DNA of 64,000 nt from Palsa-965 sp044448685 (GTDB lineage: Bacteria > Bacteroidota > Bacteroidia > Palsa-965), in the NCBI GenBank assembly GCA_044448685.1, contig JBIOHC010000016.1:1-64000 (forward strand). The letters are read 5' to 3'. This document shows, one piece after another, positions 42,911 to 51,831 of the stretch. The translations under genes were made by a program, and so were the position numbers. Within the stretch, counting starts at the first letter, position 1; the number at the start of each line of letters is the position of its first letter. The notes beneath the pieces were generated by a model, which was given only the letters and a program-made list of their open reading frames with translations, was not told the origin of the DNA and made no database searches.

Positions 42911-43399
42911 TTACTTGCCCTGGGGAGGAAGTACCTGGGTTTTGATCGTGATAGTCTTCGTGCGGGGGATCGTATTGGCTACAATGGTAACCGTTTTTTC
43001 CTGCATGCCGTGTTTACCTTCACTGTTGAATCCAACCCACAATACAGCTTCTTCACCCGGGGCAACCGGTTTATTCGGGTATTCCGGTTTGGTACATCCG
43101 CAGCTGCCCTGTGCATCCGAAATGATAAGTTCTGATTTACCGGTATTCTTGAATTTGAAACCGTATTTCACATGCTCCCCTTCTGTGATCTTTCCAAAAT
43201 CATGGGATTCTGTCTCGAATTTCATTACCGGTTCCGATCCGTTCGGAGCGACATGGTCGGCAGTCTGGCTGATATTCACATCCTGGGTATCAACCTTTCC
43301 GTCATGATTGCCTTTAGGGCCGCAGGAAGTGAGAAATAGCATGACTCCCATCCCCAGCATGAGGAAAGATTTATGTTCGCTTGTTCTACGCTTAATCAT
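42911..43399 (-). CDS. DUF1573-domain lipoprotein
   Basis: A 162-residue exported lipoprotein: the signal ends in the lipobox LTSC with Cys26. A DUF1573 Ig-like beta domain spans about 60-160, marked by FETESHDFGKITEGEHVKYGFKFKNTGKSEL split across strands. ISDAQGSCGCTKPEYP contains the conserved CGC, then VAPGEEAVLWVGFNSEGKHG. This domain is abundant in Bacteroidota and its function is unknown. A TAAATTTG element lies only 4 bases from the ATG. It is upstream of yajC on the same strand. Confidence 0.86.
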   Translation of the reverse strand: MIKRRTSEHKSFLMLGMGVMLFLTSCGPKGNHDGKVDTQDVNISQTADHVAPNGSEPVMKFETESHDFGKITEGEHVKYGFKFKNTGKSELIISDAQGSCGCTKPEYPNKPVAPGEEAVLWVGFNSEGKHGMQEKTVTIVANTIPRTKTITIKTQVLPPQGK

Positions 43400-43403
43400 A
43401 CTG

Positions 43404-43411
43404 CAAATTTA
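43404..43411 (-). promoter_or_regulatory. -7 element very close to the DUF1573 start codon
   Basis: TAAATTTG on the minus strand with only 4 bases before the ATG at 43399; if used, the transcript is leaderless. Confidence 0.5.
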
Positions 43412-43457
43412 GGATTTTATTTAATTGTTTAAAACCGCTTTTCAGAATACAACCGGG

Positions 43458-44408
43458 TTATTCGATAAGTCCTCTTCCTGTCTTTACCAATAATGATTTC
43501 TCTTTCAGATCGAGCACCAGTTTATCAAGCACACCATTGATGAAAACCTTGCTTTTCGGGGTACTGTACAGCTTGGAAATCTCAATATATTCATTCAAAC
43601 TTACCTTGACAGGTATGCTCTGAAAATGGAGCAATTCGGCAATAGCCATTTTCATTAACAATACATCCATCATAGCAATACGTTCCACTTCCCAGTTCCT
43701 GGTCTTTTCACCAATCATAGCTTCCGCTTCCTTATCATGCAGGATCGTTTTACGATACAATTCCTTTACAAAATTCGTATCATCAGGCTGGTCTTTATAT
43801 AGCGGTAAAAGAGACGCCGACCCGTCTGTGTCAGCACTGAAGTTTTCCAGGGTTTTCAGAATCATGGGAGCCACAGCCATATTCAGATCATTCGGCCAGT
43901 AGAGGCTTCGTTCTTCAAGATAAGTATCAAGCTGATCCGAATCGGCTACAAAACGCTTGAATACCTGGCTTATAAATTCGCGGTGGGCATCGTAATCGGG
44001 ACTGGCAGCCGACATATATTCAATATATTCTTCACTGGACCGTACAGCCTGGAATGTGCGGCGGATTATCTCGGCCTGACCCGACCAGTTCAGCTTTCTT
44101 TCATTCAGTCCTTTGGCAAGGCTCAGATTCTTTTCGAGCTGGAGAAGTACGGGGTTCTCAATAAAACGAAGATTGGGATTCAGATCCTCCGCAGTAGGCA
44201 GTTTCTTGCCTTTGGCATCTTCTGAAATGGATTCAGCCACCTGTCTTAACTCGACCAGAAACTGAAGCAGGAGTACATACAAGTCATATACTTTATCTAT
44301 GCTGCGTATCAATTCCTGTTCTCCTTTGGGAATATCGGTGCTGTGCGACTGAAAATAAGTATACAGCCCCTGCATCACTTTTATTCTCAGATATCTTCTG
44401 TTGAGCAT
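43458..44408 (-). CDS. nusB: Transcription antitermination factor NusB
   Basis: RNA-binding component of the rRNA antitermination complex. The 316-residue protein is about twice the E. coli size, as in other Bacteroidota. The N-terminal MLNRRYLRIKVMQGLYTYFQS supplies the Arg-rich start. The typical NusB core is at the C-terminus: EAEAMIGEKTRNWEVERIAMMDVLLMKMAIAEL, then SIPVKVSLNEYIEISKLYSTPKSKVFINGVLDKL. The middle (about 50-190) is a lineage-specific helical insert. Confidence 0.92.
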   Translation of the reverse strand: MLNRRYLRIKVMQGLYTYFQSHSTDIPKGEQELIRSIDKVYDLYVLLLQFLVELRQVAESISEDAKGKKLPTAEDLNPNLRFIENPVLLQLEKNLSLAKGLNERKLNWSGQAEIIRRTFQAVRSSEEYIEYMSAASPDYDAHREFISQVFKRFVADSDQLDTYLEERSLYWPNDLNMAVAPMILKTLENFSADTDGSASLLPLYKDQPDDTNFVKELYRKTILHDKEAEAMIGEKTRNWEVERIAMMDVLLMKMAIAELLHFQSIPVKVSLNEYIEISKLYSTPKSKVFINGVLDKLVLDLKEKSLLVKTGRGLIE

Positions 44409-44469
44409 AAATAAAGAACGATTTTACTTTAACAGTTAAAAGAAGAGGCTGTCTGCCTGCATCCTGTAC

Positions 44470-45576
44470 TTAATAGGACAGTTTAATCCTTCCGATTTCT
44501 GCAATCCGCTTTTCAGCCAGTTTATTTGCAGCGGCAAAGGAAGGAATATTTTCCGCTTTAGCCATCCGGAAAATTTCCAGCGTCGTATGATAGATATTTT
44601 CAGCATGGGCCATAGCCCTCTGACGGTTATATCCTTCCAGCTCATAATACACATTGATGATACCGCCGGCATTCACTACATAATCCGGAGCATAGAGCAT
44701 TCCTTTCTGGATAAGCTCAACACCGTGCACAGTCTCATCTGCAAGCTGGTTATTGGCAGCTCCGCAAATAACAGCACATTTAAGACGGGATAACGTTTCA
44801 CTGTTCAGTGTTGCTCCGAGTGCACAGGGGGCATAGATATCCATATCCACATCGTAAATCTCATCCAGCGTCACAGCGGCTATATTCAGTTCCTTAACGA
44901 GGAGTTTAACCTTTTCTTCGTTGATATCACAAATCGTCACTTTACAACCTTCTTTCACCAGCTGCCTGACAAGGCTCTCCCCTACATGTCCGATTCCCTG
45001 CACAGCCACTTTTTTTCCGGAAAGCGAATCACTGCCCCATCTTTCCTTGGCAGAAGCTTTCATACCCAGAAAAACACCGTATGCAGTAACAGGTGAAGGA
45101 TCTCCGCTTCCACCCATGGATTCGGGCAAACCGGTAACATGATCTGTCTCCATATGGATTAATTCCATATCACGCGTACCCATCCCTACATCTTCGGCTG
45201 TTATATACTTTCCTCCAAGACTGTTTACGAATTTACCGAAACGCCGCAGCAAAGCCTCTGTCTTCTGGGTTTTTGAATCACCGATGATGACTGCTTTTCC
45301 TCCGCCCAGGTTGATACCTGCGCATGCCGACTTATATGTCATCCCTCTTGATAAACGGAGCACATCTTTCAGGGCTTCGCTTTCCGATTTATAAACCCAC
45401 ATACGGGTTCCTCCCAATGCAGGACCAAGTACTGTATTGTGAATGGCGATGATGGATTTTAAACCCGTTTCATTGTCATTGCAGAATACAACCTGTTCAT
45501 GGTTAAAGGCTGACATAGGCCCAAGTACCACCTGATCAGTTAACACAGTCTGTTTGGAATCTTTTACGGTCATCAT
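44470..45576 (-). CDS. Leucine/branched-chain amino acid dehydrogenase
   Basis: NAD-dependent oxidative deaminase of the Glu/Leu/Phe/Val dehydrogenase family, 368 residues. The two active-site lysines are K82 and K94 (MTYKSACAGINLGGGKAVI), spaced 12 apart as in leucine dehydrogenase. The NAD fold starts at VAVQGIGHVGESLVRQL (about 190-206), followed by DINEEKV. APCALGATLN and DYVVNAGGIINVY complete the pattern. The choice between Leu, Val and Phe cannot be made by eye; Leu is most likely. It lies 61 bases upstream of nusB; a TACTTTTG at 45666-45673 (minus) could be its promoter. Confidence 0.88.
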   Translation of the reverse strand: MMTVKDSKQTVLTDQVVLGPMSAFNHEQVVFCNDNETGLKSIIAIHNTVLGPALGGTRMWVYKSESEALKDVLRLSRGMTYKSACAGINLGGGKAVIIGDSKTQKTEALLRRFGKFVNSLGGKYITAEDVGMGTRDMELIHMETDHVTGLPESMGGSGDPSPVTAYGVFLGMKASAKERWGSDSLSGKKVAVQGIGHVGESLVRQLVKEGCKVTICDINEEKVKLLVKELNIAAVTLDEIYDVDMDIYAPCALGATLNSETLSRLKCAVICGAANNQLADETVHGVELIQKGMLYAPDYVVNAGGIINVYYELEGYNRQRAMAHAENIYHTTLEIFRMAKAENIPSFAAANKLAEKRIAEIGRIKLSY

Positions 45577-45725
45577 CAGTTGGGTGTTTATCGTGGAATA
45601 TATTTCCGGAAATGCTTGATATTGGCTAATTTTGGGACCTGTTGTAAGGCTTTAACTGAATGGGGCAAAAGTAGCTGTTTTTTTGAAACCAAAAAACTGC
45701 ACCCCTCTATTAATCGGTCATTCTC

Positions 45726-47504
45726 TTGAAATCTCTTGCCCATTTAAACAAGTACTTCTTTAAATACAAATACAGGCTTTTGCTGGGCCTTGCATTCGTC
45801 GCCATAAATAACTATTTCGGAGCTGAAGCCAAGCTGTACGTAGGTAAAGGAACCGATTACGTACATAATCTCATCCTGTCCCATCACGCTTTCAATTCCG
45901 ATATCAACTGGAAGCTTGTTGGTTTCGGAGGCCTCATCCTGGGGCTTGTATTACTTCAGGCTGTATTCATGTTTTTTATGCGTCAGATGATAATCGTCAT
46001 GTCACGCCTCATCGAATACGATGAGAAAAATGAAATCTATACGCATTATCAGACACTGGATCAGAACTTCTTTAAGCGGAACAATACAGGGGATCTGATG
46101 AATCGTATCAGTGAAGATGTAAGCAGGGTAAGGATGTATACCGGGCCTGCACTCATGTATATTACAGGCACGGTAGGGACAGTGGCATTTACAATTCCCT
46201 ACATGCTTCATATCAATGCGAAGCTGACCCTTATTACACTCAGCCCTATGCCATTGATTGTAATGGCTATCTGGTATGTAAGCAGCCTGATCAACAAACG
46301 AAGCACAGAAGTACAGCAGCAGCTTTCCTCTATTTCCACCTTCACCCAGGAAACGTATTCCGGCATAAGGGTGATGAAGGCCTTTGCCAGAGAAGAAAGT
46401 ATTAATACCCGGTTTGAATCGGAAACACGCAAGTACCGGTCGCTTTATATGCGTCTGGTTAAAACAGAAGGCGCTTTCCAGCCCCTGGTGGTATTACTGG
46501 TAGGAATCAGCAATGTGCTGGCAATCTGGTTCGGAGGTTTGGCTTATGCCCGGGGTGAAATACGTGACTTTGGTGAAATAATCAGTCTGATTATGTTTAT
46601 CACAGGCCTTACCTGGCCTATTGCTTCCCTTGGCTGGGTAACATCCCTGGTTCAAAGAGCGGCAGCCTCGCAGGAACGAATCAATGAATTTTTGCAGACT
46701 GAATCAGGAATTAAGAACGCCGGTACGGATACTCTACCTGTGGAAGGTACCATAGAATTTAAGGACGTAACTCTGCGCTATGAAGATTCAGGAGTGGTGG
46801 CTCTGAACAAGGTCTCCTTCCTCCTGCCAAAGGGAACATCCATGGCTATTGTAGGCCGTACCGGATCCGGAAAATCAACTGTAGCAGCCTTGCTCACACG
46901 CCTGTATGAGCCTACGGAAGGAGAAATACGGATTGACGGGAAACAGGCTTCTCAATTCGCGCTCGGCACTTTGAGAGGAGCAGTAGGCTATGTGCCTCAG
47001 GAGGTCTTTCTCTTTTCCGATTCCATAGCCAACAATATTCGTTTCGGGGTGGCAGAGGAGAATATTCCGGTTGAACAACTCAGGGAAGCAGCACGAATAG
47101 TGGATATACATGATTCCATTATGGAGTTTCCGGAAGGATATGAAACCATGCTTGGGGAAAGAGGAATTACCCTTTCAGGCGGACAAAAGCAAAGAATTTC
47201 CATGGCCAGAGCCATCATTAAAGCACCTTCCATACTCATTTTCGATGATTGTCTTTCGGCTGTGGATACGGAAACCGAAGAACATATCCTGAGCAATTTA
47301 AAGCCCCTGATGCGGAATAAATCAACCCTGATCATCAGTCACAGGATAAGCTCGGTAAAGCAATGCGACCAGATCCTGGTACTTGAAAACGGATCTGTGG
47401 CCGAGCGGGGAAACCATGAAAGCCTGATCCAGGCAAATGGTGTATATGCAGCGCTTTACAGGCAACAACTGCTTGAAAATCAGACAAAGGGAGAATCTGT
47501 CTGA
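45726..47504 (+). CDS. ABC exporter half-transporter (permease-ATPase fusion)
   Basis: A 592-residue inner-membrane ABC exporter: six helices (about 1-320), then an ATPase domain. Walker A is GRTGSGKST near 379, the Q loop is VPQEVFLFSD, the signature is ITLSGGQKQRIS, and Walker B is SILIFDDCLSAVD, with SHRIS as H loop. The residue after Walker B Asp507 is Asp508 instead of catalytic Glu, as in MdlA/YheI-type partners of heterodimeric exporters. The start is a TTG (or ATT two codons earlier): an in-frame stop lies at 45711 and the next Met is far inside a helix. No partner half-transporter is adjacent. Substrate unknown. Confidence 0.88.
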   Translation: MKSLAHLNKYFFKYKYRLLLGLAFVAINNYFGAEAKLYVGKGTDYVHNLILSHHAFNSDINWKLVGFGGLILGLVLLQAVFMFFMRQMIIVMSRLIEYDEKNEIYTHYQTLDQNFFKRNNTGDLMNRISEDVSRVRMYTGPALMYITGTVGTVAFTIPYMLHINAKLTLITLSPMPLIVMAIWYVSSLINKRSTEVQQQLSSISTFTQETYSGIRVMKAFAREESINTRFESETRKYRSLYMRLVKTEGAFQPLVVLLVGISNVLAIWFGGLAYARGEIRDFGEIISLIMFITGLTWPIASLGWVTSLVQRAAASQERINEFLQTESGIKNAGTDTLPVEGTIEFKDVTLRYEDSGVVALNKVSFLLPKGTSMAIVGRTGSGKSTVAALLTRLYEPTEGEIRIDGKQASQFALGTLRGAVGYVPQEVFLFSDSIANNIRFGVAEENIPVEQLREAARIVDIHDSIMEFPEGYETMLGERGITLSGGQKQRISMARAIIKAPSILIFDDCLSAVDTETEEHILSNLKPLMRNKSTLIISHRISSVKQCDQILVLENGSVAERGNHESLIQANGVYAALYRQQLLENQTKGESV

Positions 47505-47619
47505 GATTCACCCAAAATACCTGAAAGGAGATCAATAACCCTGTCTGACTTATCGTTAATAACGGGGCATTGAAAGGTTTTTTTAGGCAATCCATCCATT
47601 ATTTTTCGTGTTTTGTTGT

Positions 47620-47648
47620 TTTGGTGAATGAATTAATTTATATATTTG
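47620..47648 (+). promoter_or_regulatory. Complete Bacteroidota promoter for the DUF3276 gene
   Basis: TTTG (47620-47623), 17-base spacer, TATATTTG (47641-47648). This is the best two-box promoter in the window; it leaves a leader of about 23 bases before the ATG at 47678. Confidence 0.75.
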
Positions 47649-47677
47649 TTTTAATTAAAACATAAACACCATCGAAC

Positions 47678-48052
47678 ATGAGCATGGAAGAAGGAATTGA
47701 AAAGAATGGAGATCACAACAAAGAAGAGATTTTTTCAAAATCTGTTCGGGCTGGTAAACGAACCTATTTTTTCGATGTAAAAGCCACTAAAGGCAATGAC
47801 TACTACCTGACCATTACAGAAAGCAAGAAACGTTTCGGCGATGATGGGAAGTTTTTCTATGAAAAGCACAAACTTTTCTTGTATAAAGAAGACTTTGACA
47901 AGTTTGCAGAGGGTCTGACCGAAGCCGTCGCACATATTAAATCCATTGCTCCTGCCATTACTGTACATGAACACAATCATGCTGCAGCTCCAGTAGCCAG
48001 CAACGGAGCAGAGAGCTTTTCAGATGTCAGCTTTGATGATCTTGGGAAGTAA
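47678..48052 (+). CDS. PUR-alpha-like DUF3276 protein
   Basis: A 124-residue acidic-tailed cytosolic protein. EEIFSKSVRAGKRTYFFDVKATKGNDYYLTITESKK is the core of the PUR-repeat-like DUF3276 domain of Bacteroidota and spirochaetes, split here over residues 17-52. It is followed by KHKLFLYKEDFDKFAEGL. The domain resembles eukaryotic Pur-alpha and binds single-stranded DNA or RNA in the members studied. A strong promoter and a canonical terminator make it a highly expressed single-gene unit. The C-terminal 30 residues are His/Ala/Asp-rich and probably disordered. Confidence 0.86.
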   Translation: MSMEEGIEKNGDHNKEEIFSKSVRAGKRTYFFDVKATKGNDYYLTITESKKRFGDDGKFFYEKHKLFLYKEDFDKFAEGLTEAVAHIKSIAPAITVHEHNHAAAPVASNGAESFSDVSFDDLGK

Positions 48053-48078
48053 TTAATTCCTGTTTTATAATATCCTCT

Positions 48079-48105
48079 CCCGCCCTATAAGGCGGGATTT
48101 TTTTT
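48079..48105 (+). terminator. Rho-independent terminator after DUF3276 gene
   Basis: CCCGCC (48079-48084), 6-base loop, GGCGGG (48091-48096), then A and eight T residues; 27 bases after the stop codon. Confidence 0.93.
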
Positions 48106-48128
48106 ACTCTCCACTTCAACAGTAGAAT

Positions 48129-48151
48129 GTCAGATTGAGCGAAGTCGAAAC
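48129..48151. repeat. Short GTCAGATTGAGCGAAGTCGA intergenic motif
   Basis: A 23-base noncoding stretch reading GTCAGATTGAGCGAAGTCGA and three more bases, just after the HMG-CoA lyase stop codon. Sequences of the type gtcaNattgagcgNagtcgaa are common dispersed intergenic words in Bacteroidota; only this one copy is in the window. Confidence 0.35.
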
Positions 48152-48154
48152 CAA

Positions 48155-49015
48155 TTAAGAAAAAGTCTCCAGAGCAAGACCCATAGCTTCATCAAACGCC
48201 TTGGCCTTGACCCCCGTTGCAACCTTATGCTCATCCAGAAAGGAAAGCAGGTTTTCAGTAGCCATATTACCTGTTAGTGTATCCGAAGCCATTGGACAAC
48301 CTCCGAAGCCCTTAATAGCCGAATCAAAACGACGGCAGCCACTGTTCCAGGCAGCATCGATCTTCTCTTTCCAGGTGGCGGGAATGGTATGCAGATGGGC
48401 TCCGAATTCTATACCCGGAAAGGCAGGGATCAGGTTGGTAAAGAGGTAGTTTATGTTCTCAGGGTTCGACACCCCGGTGGTATCTGACAAGGCTATTGTT
48501 TTAATCCCAATTCCTGCCAGCTTTTCAGTCCATTGAATGGCAATATCACTGTTCCAAAGGTCTCCATATGGATTTCCGAATGCCATGGACAGATAAACCA
48601 CCAGCTCCTTCCTGTTTTTACGGCACAGGGTCTGGATTTCTTCCACCCTTTTCAGGGATTCAGCAATGGAAGAATTCGTATTCCGCTGCTGGAAGGTTTC
48701 CGAAATCGAGAAAGGGAACCCCAGGTATTTGATTTCTTCAAAATGACAGGCATCCTGTGCTCCTCTTGTATTGGCCACAATAGCCAGCAAATGCGAGTTG
48801 GTGCTTCCCAGATCCAGGCCTTCGAGTACTTCAGCGGTATCCCTGAGCTGTGGTATAGCCTTTGGAGAAACAAAGCTCCCGAAATCAACCGTATCAAAAC
48901 CCGAACGGAGAATGGAATTGATATATTTTATCTTTTTCTCTGTCGGTATAAAATCATGAATGCCCTGCATGGCATCACGTGGACATTCTACCAGTTTAAC
49001 TGCTGCTTTCACCAT
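48155..49015 (-). CDS. Hydroxymethylglutaryl-CoA lyase
   Basis: TIM-barrel enzyme cleaving HMG-CoA to acetyl-CoA and acetoacetate in leucine catabolism. It is 286 residues. LVECPRDAMQG at the start supplies the catalytic Arg, and VDFGSFVSPKAIPQL the loop that binds the acyl group. AHLHTIPATW carries the metal-binding His pair, and SAIKGFGGCPMA the active-site Cys region specific for HMG-CoA lyase (homocitrate synthases lack it). It lies 12 bases after pyrD on the same strand and is probably cotranscribed. A leucine dehydrogenase is about 3 kb away. Confidence 0.9.
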   Translation of the reverse strand: MVKAAVKLVECPRDAMQGIHDFIPTEKKIKYINSILRSGFDTVDFGSFVSPKAIPQLRDTAEVLEGLDLGSTNSHLLAIVANTRGAQDACHFEEIKYLGFPFSISETFQQRNTNSSIAESLKRVEEIQTLCRKNRKELVVYLSMAFGNPYGDLWNSDIAIQWTEKLAGIGIKTIALSDTTGVSNPENINYLFTNLIPAFPGIEFGAHLHTIPATWKEKIDAAWNSGCRRFDSAIKGFGGCPMASDTLTGNMATENLLSFLDEHKVATGVKAKAFDEAMGLALETFS

Positions 49016-49027
49016 AACAAAATCATT

Positions 49028-50083
49028 TTATTTTTTGCCCATTGAGGCCAGAATTCCTTCATTGATCTTCCTCGCCAGACCGGGGCCTTCATAAATAAAA
49101 CCGGTATAAACCTGCACGAGGCTTGCTCCTGCATTGAGCTTTGCAATGGCATCTTCAGCAGAATGTATGCCTCCTACCCCGATGATCGGAAATGCAGCAC
49201 CTGATTTCTTATGCAGATAGCGTATGACTTCTGTGCTTCGGGCAGTCAGAGGTTTTCCGCTCAATCCCCCGGCGCCAAAGCTTTTAACCTTCTCTTCCGG
49301 AGTCCGGAGGCCTCCTCTTTCAATTGTTGTATTGGTTGCAATGACCCCATCTGTTCCTGTTGAAAGAACAAGCTCTATGATATCATCCAGTTGTTCAAGG
49401 GTAAGATCGGGAGCTATCTTAAGGAGTATGGGTTTAGGTTTTTCTTTTTTGGCATTCAGCTCCTTCATTCTTATCAGCAGGGCTTTCAGGGGTTCCTTTT
49501 CCTGAAGCTCTCTTAAACCCGGTGTGTTCGGTGAGCTTACATTGAGTACGAAATAATCCACATAATCGAATAAGGCTTCAAAGCAGTATTCATAATCCAG
49601 TAAGGCCCCTTCATTCGGTGTTATCTTGTTACGGCCTAAGTTCCCTCCTATGACGACAGGGCTTTTCCGTTTACGCAGTCTCTGTACGGCAGCTTCCACC
49701 CCTTCATTATTGAAGCCCATGCGGTTGATGAGCGCTTCATCGGCAGGCAGGCGGAACATACGCGGCTTGGGATTGCCGGGTTGTGGTTTCGGAGTTAGTG
49801 TGCCGATTTCTATATGTCCGAAACCAAAGTATCCAAGTTCATCAAACAGTTTTGCATCTTTATCAAATCCGGCAGCAAGTCCAACAGGATTGGAAAAATG
49901 AATTCCGAATACAGTCCGTTCAAGCCTTTTATCTTTGTGCTGAAAAATAGACGACATAAGAGAAGCCGTGCCGGGGATCCTAAAAAACAGTTTCAGGCTT
50001 CTGAATACAAAATGATGGATTCGTTCCGGATCGAAAAGAAAGAAAAACGGTTTGATGATGAGTTTATACATATCAGGCTGCAT
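49028..50083 (-). CDS. pyrD: Quinone-dependent dihydroorotate dehydrogenase (class 2)
   Basis: FMN enzyme of pyrimidine synthesis, bound to the inner membrane by its N-terminal helices and passing electrons to quinone. It is 351 residues. The N-terminal extension with HHFVFRSLKLF marks class 2. FSNPVGLAAGFDKDAKL, IEIGTLTPKPQPGNPKPRMFR, NRMGFNNEG, the catalytic Ser region NVSSPNTPGLREL, and the FMN phosphate loop GVGGIHSAEDA are all present. A second ATG 12 bases downstream is possible. The dispersed palindromic repeat at 50087 lies directly upstream of the start codon. Confidence 0.95.
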   Translation of the reverse strand: MQPDMYKLIIKPFFFLFDPERIHHFVFRSLKLFFRIPGTASLMSSIFQHKDKRLERTVFGIHFSNPVGLAAGFDKDAKLFDELGYFGFGHIEIGTLTPKPQPGNPKPRMFRLPADEALINRMGFNNEGVEAAVQRLRKRKSPVVIGGNLGRNKITPNEGALLDYEYCFEALFDYVDYFVLNVSSPNTPGLRELQEKEPLKALLIRMKELNAKKEKPKPILLKIAPDLTLEQLDDIIELVLSTGTDGVIATNTTIERGGLRTPEEKVKSFGAGGLSGKPLTARSTEVIRYLHKKSGAAFPIIGVGGIHSAEDAIAKLNAGASLVQVYTGFIYEGPGLARKINEGILASMGKK

Positions 50084-50086
50084 TGA

Positions 50087-50188
50087 CGTACTAACTTAAT
50101 AGAACGCAGATTCTTATGATTATTATGATCAATTATGAAGCTTGAAATCTGCGAAAATCATAAGAATCATAAGAATCTGCGTTCTATT
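50087..50188. repeat. Dispersed repeat, copy 2, as a long inverted repeat
   Basis: The left half (50087-50143) matches the repeat at 34037. Arms 50098-50129 and 50157-50188 are inverted copies of 32 bases with a single mismatch, separated by 27 bases. The word AATCTGCG occurs twice in the right half (50146 and 50174), so two overlapping alignments of the arm exist. The right arm covers the bshC stop codon and the left end lies 3 bases from the pyrD start codon, so the element fills the whole intergenic gap. Confidence 0.85.
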
Positions 50189-51824
50189 TTAATTTGGAAT
50201 CATCCTTCTCCGTAAATACTACCATCTTATGTTCAAATGGATCCAGTCCGTTTTTAAGTGTTTCAATAAACCGTTCACCATGCCTCAGATAAAGAGGCAT
50301 AAAATTCTCCACCCTTTCCTGCAAACTGGCTTCCGGATATAGTTTTTCACGAATATTTCTGAGTTGTGCAAGACCGGTCTCCTGTCTCTGCTTCTCCGCC
50401 TTCATCATCTTAGCTTCCAGATTTTTTATTCCATTGAGGGCCTTCTGAAGTTCCGCTTCTGCAGGGGCTTTGAGGGTGGCATCTGCGTTCGCTGCCGCTG
50501 CGACAATACCTTCATACACTGTTTTGAGTGCAGTCGTTTCCGCTTCCAGGCTCAGGCTTTGCCCGGAATGATCCTGTACAAAAGTCCGTTCCAGATCAGG
50601 AAGAGGTTGAGAAAGCGAAGAAACCGTCTGACCCAGTTTCTGCATTTTTGCTGACACATTTTCTTCCACCCACATCACAAAATTACGGGGAACAAGCACG
50701 GGGAAGAAAACCTTCCAGGCTTCAAACAGCCCTTTGTATTCAAGCCAGTAAGCCAGTTCACCGGGCCCTCCCACATAAGCGAGGTTAGGTAAAATAAGCT
50801 GCTGGTATACCGGCCGGAGCACCACATTCGGGCTGAATCGTTCCGGATACATTTCCAGCTCTTCGAGCAGCGCCTTGGTACTGAATTTAATTTCTGTATT
50901 AACAAGCGTATAATCATCCATCCCTTCCGTTTTTTCAATCCGGGATCTCAGATCCGTCTTCATATAAAACAGGTTTACCGGCCGCGGGTTTACCTGGGCC
51001 TTGTAACCAAGTTTTTCAAGCGCCTCAATCCCTTTCATTACCGGAGCATAGGATACCTGATTCAGGAGTTCCTCCTTCATCAGGGGTTTGAACACTTTTT
51101 TTAACTCTTTATCCGAGCCATCGAGTGTCAGTATCCCGTATTGTTCAAACAAAGTATGCACAAGTGTTCGGGTTGCTTTGGCCAGATCCGGCTGTTTCAG
51201 ATAGGCATTTTCAAGCATTTTTACCAACGTCTCCGCATGAGTCGATGTTCCCAAAATATCTTTCACTGTTTCGATCAGGCCGCTAAGTGAATCTGAAGGA
51301 ATACTTCCGCAGGGAATGGATCCGGTTTGCAATGGCGCAGGGTCCCAAACATGATTTTTACCGAAGAGGCGGACATGATTGATTTCCTCAAAGTCATGAT
51401 CTTCCGAAGCCATCCAGTATACAGGAACAAAATTGCTGGCCGGAAATTTCTTTTGAAGGGTTTCAGCCAGATTGATGGCCGTTACAATTTTATAGATAAA
51501 GTAAAGAGGGCCGGTGAACAAACAAAGCTGGTGACCGGTACAGATTGTGAAGGTGTTTTGTTGCTTCAGCAGATCCAGATGGGCAGCTATTTTTTCGTTG
51601 ATAATGATCCCCGATTCTTTGTATTGCTTTTGAAACACAGAAACCAGTGTTTCCCTGTCCATCTTTGTATAAGGAGCTTCTGCTATTGCCTTTTCAAACC
51701 CTTGCAGGTCGGGGGTATAATTATATAATCCGGCAAGGTCCGGTTGCCCGCTCAGGTAAGCTTTCAGGATTGTTGAAAAACCGTTAATTTCATCAAGAGA
51801 GACAGCCGATTTACGAATTTCCAT
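50184..51824 (-). CDS. bshC: Bacillithiol biosynthesis cysteine-adding enzyme BshC
   Basis: Putative cysteine ligase of the last step in bacillithiol synthesis, adding Cys to glucosaminyl-malate. It is 546 residues from the ATG at 51824; the longer frame from 51992 runs into the divergent NUDIX gene. Key blocks are CTGHQLCLFTGPLYFIYKI (about 94-112), VPVYWMASEDHDFEEINHV (about 130-150), and LRPVYQQLILPNLAYVGGPGELAYWLE-like sequence near 350, split over strands. A C-terminal coiled coil includes KNLEAKMMKAEKQRQ. No bshA or bshB is in the window. A -7 element lies 7 bases before the ATG. The last codon and stop are within a dispersed repeat arm. Confidence 0.92.
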   Translation of the reverse strand: MEIRKSAVSLDEINGFSTILKAYLSGQPDLAGLYNYTPDLQGFEKAIAEAPYTKMDRETLVSVFQKQYKESGIIINEKIAAHLDLLKQQNTFTICTGHQLCLFTGPLYFIYKIVTAINLAETLQKKFPASNFVPVYWMASEDHDFEEINHVRLFGKNHVWDPAPLQTGSIPCGSIPSDSLSGLIETVKDILGTSTHAETLVKMLENAYLKQPDLAKATRTLVHTLFEQYGILTLDGSDKELKKVFKPLMKEELLNQVSYAPVMKGIEALEKLGYKAQVNPRPVNLFYMKTDLRSRIEKTEGMDDYTLVNTEIKFSTKALLEELEMYPERFSPNVVLRPVYQQLILPNLAYVGGPGELAYWLEYKGLFEAWKVFFPVLVPRNFVMWVEENVSAKMQKLGQTVSSLSQPLPDLERTFVQDHSGQSLSLEAETTALKTVYEGIVAAAANADATLKAPAEAELQKALNGIKNLEAKMMKAEKQRQETGLAQLRNIREKLYPEASLQERVENFMPLYLRHGERFIETLKNGLDPFEHKMVVFTEKDDSKLK

Positions 51825-51831
51825 AGGTCGG

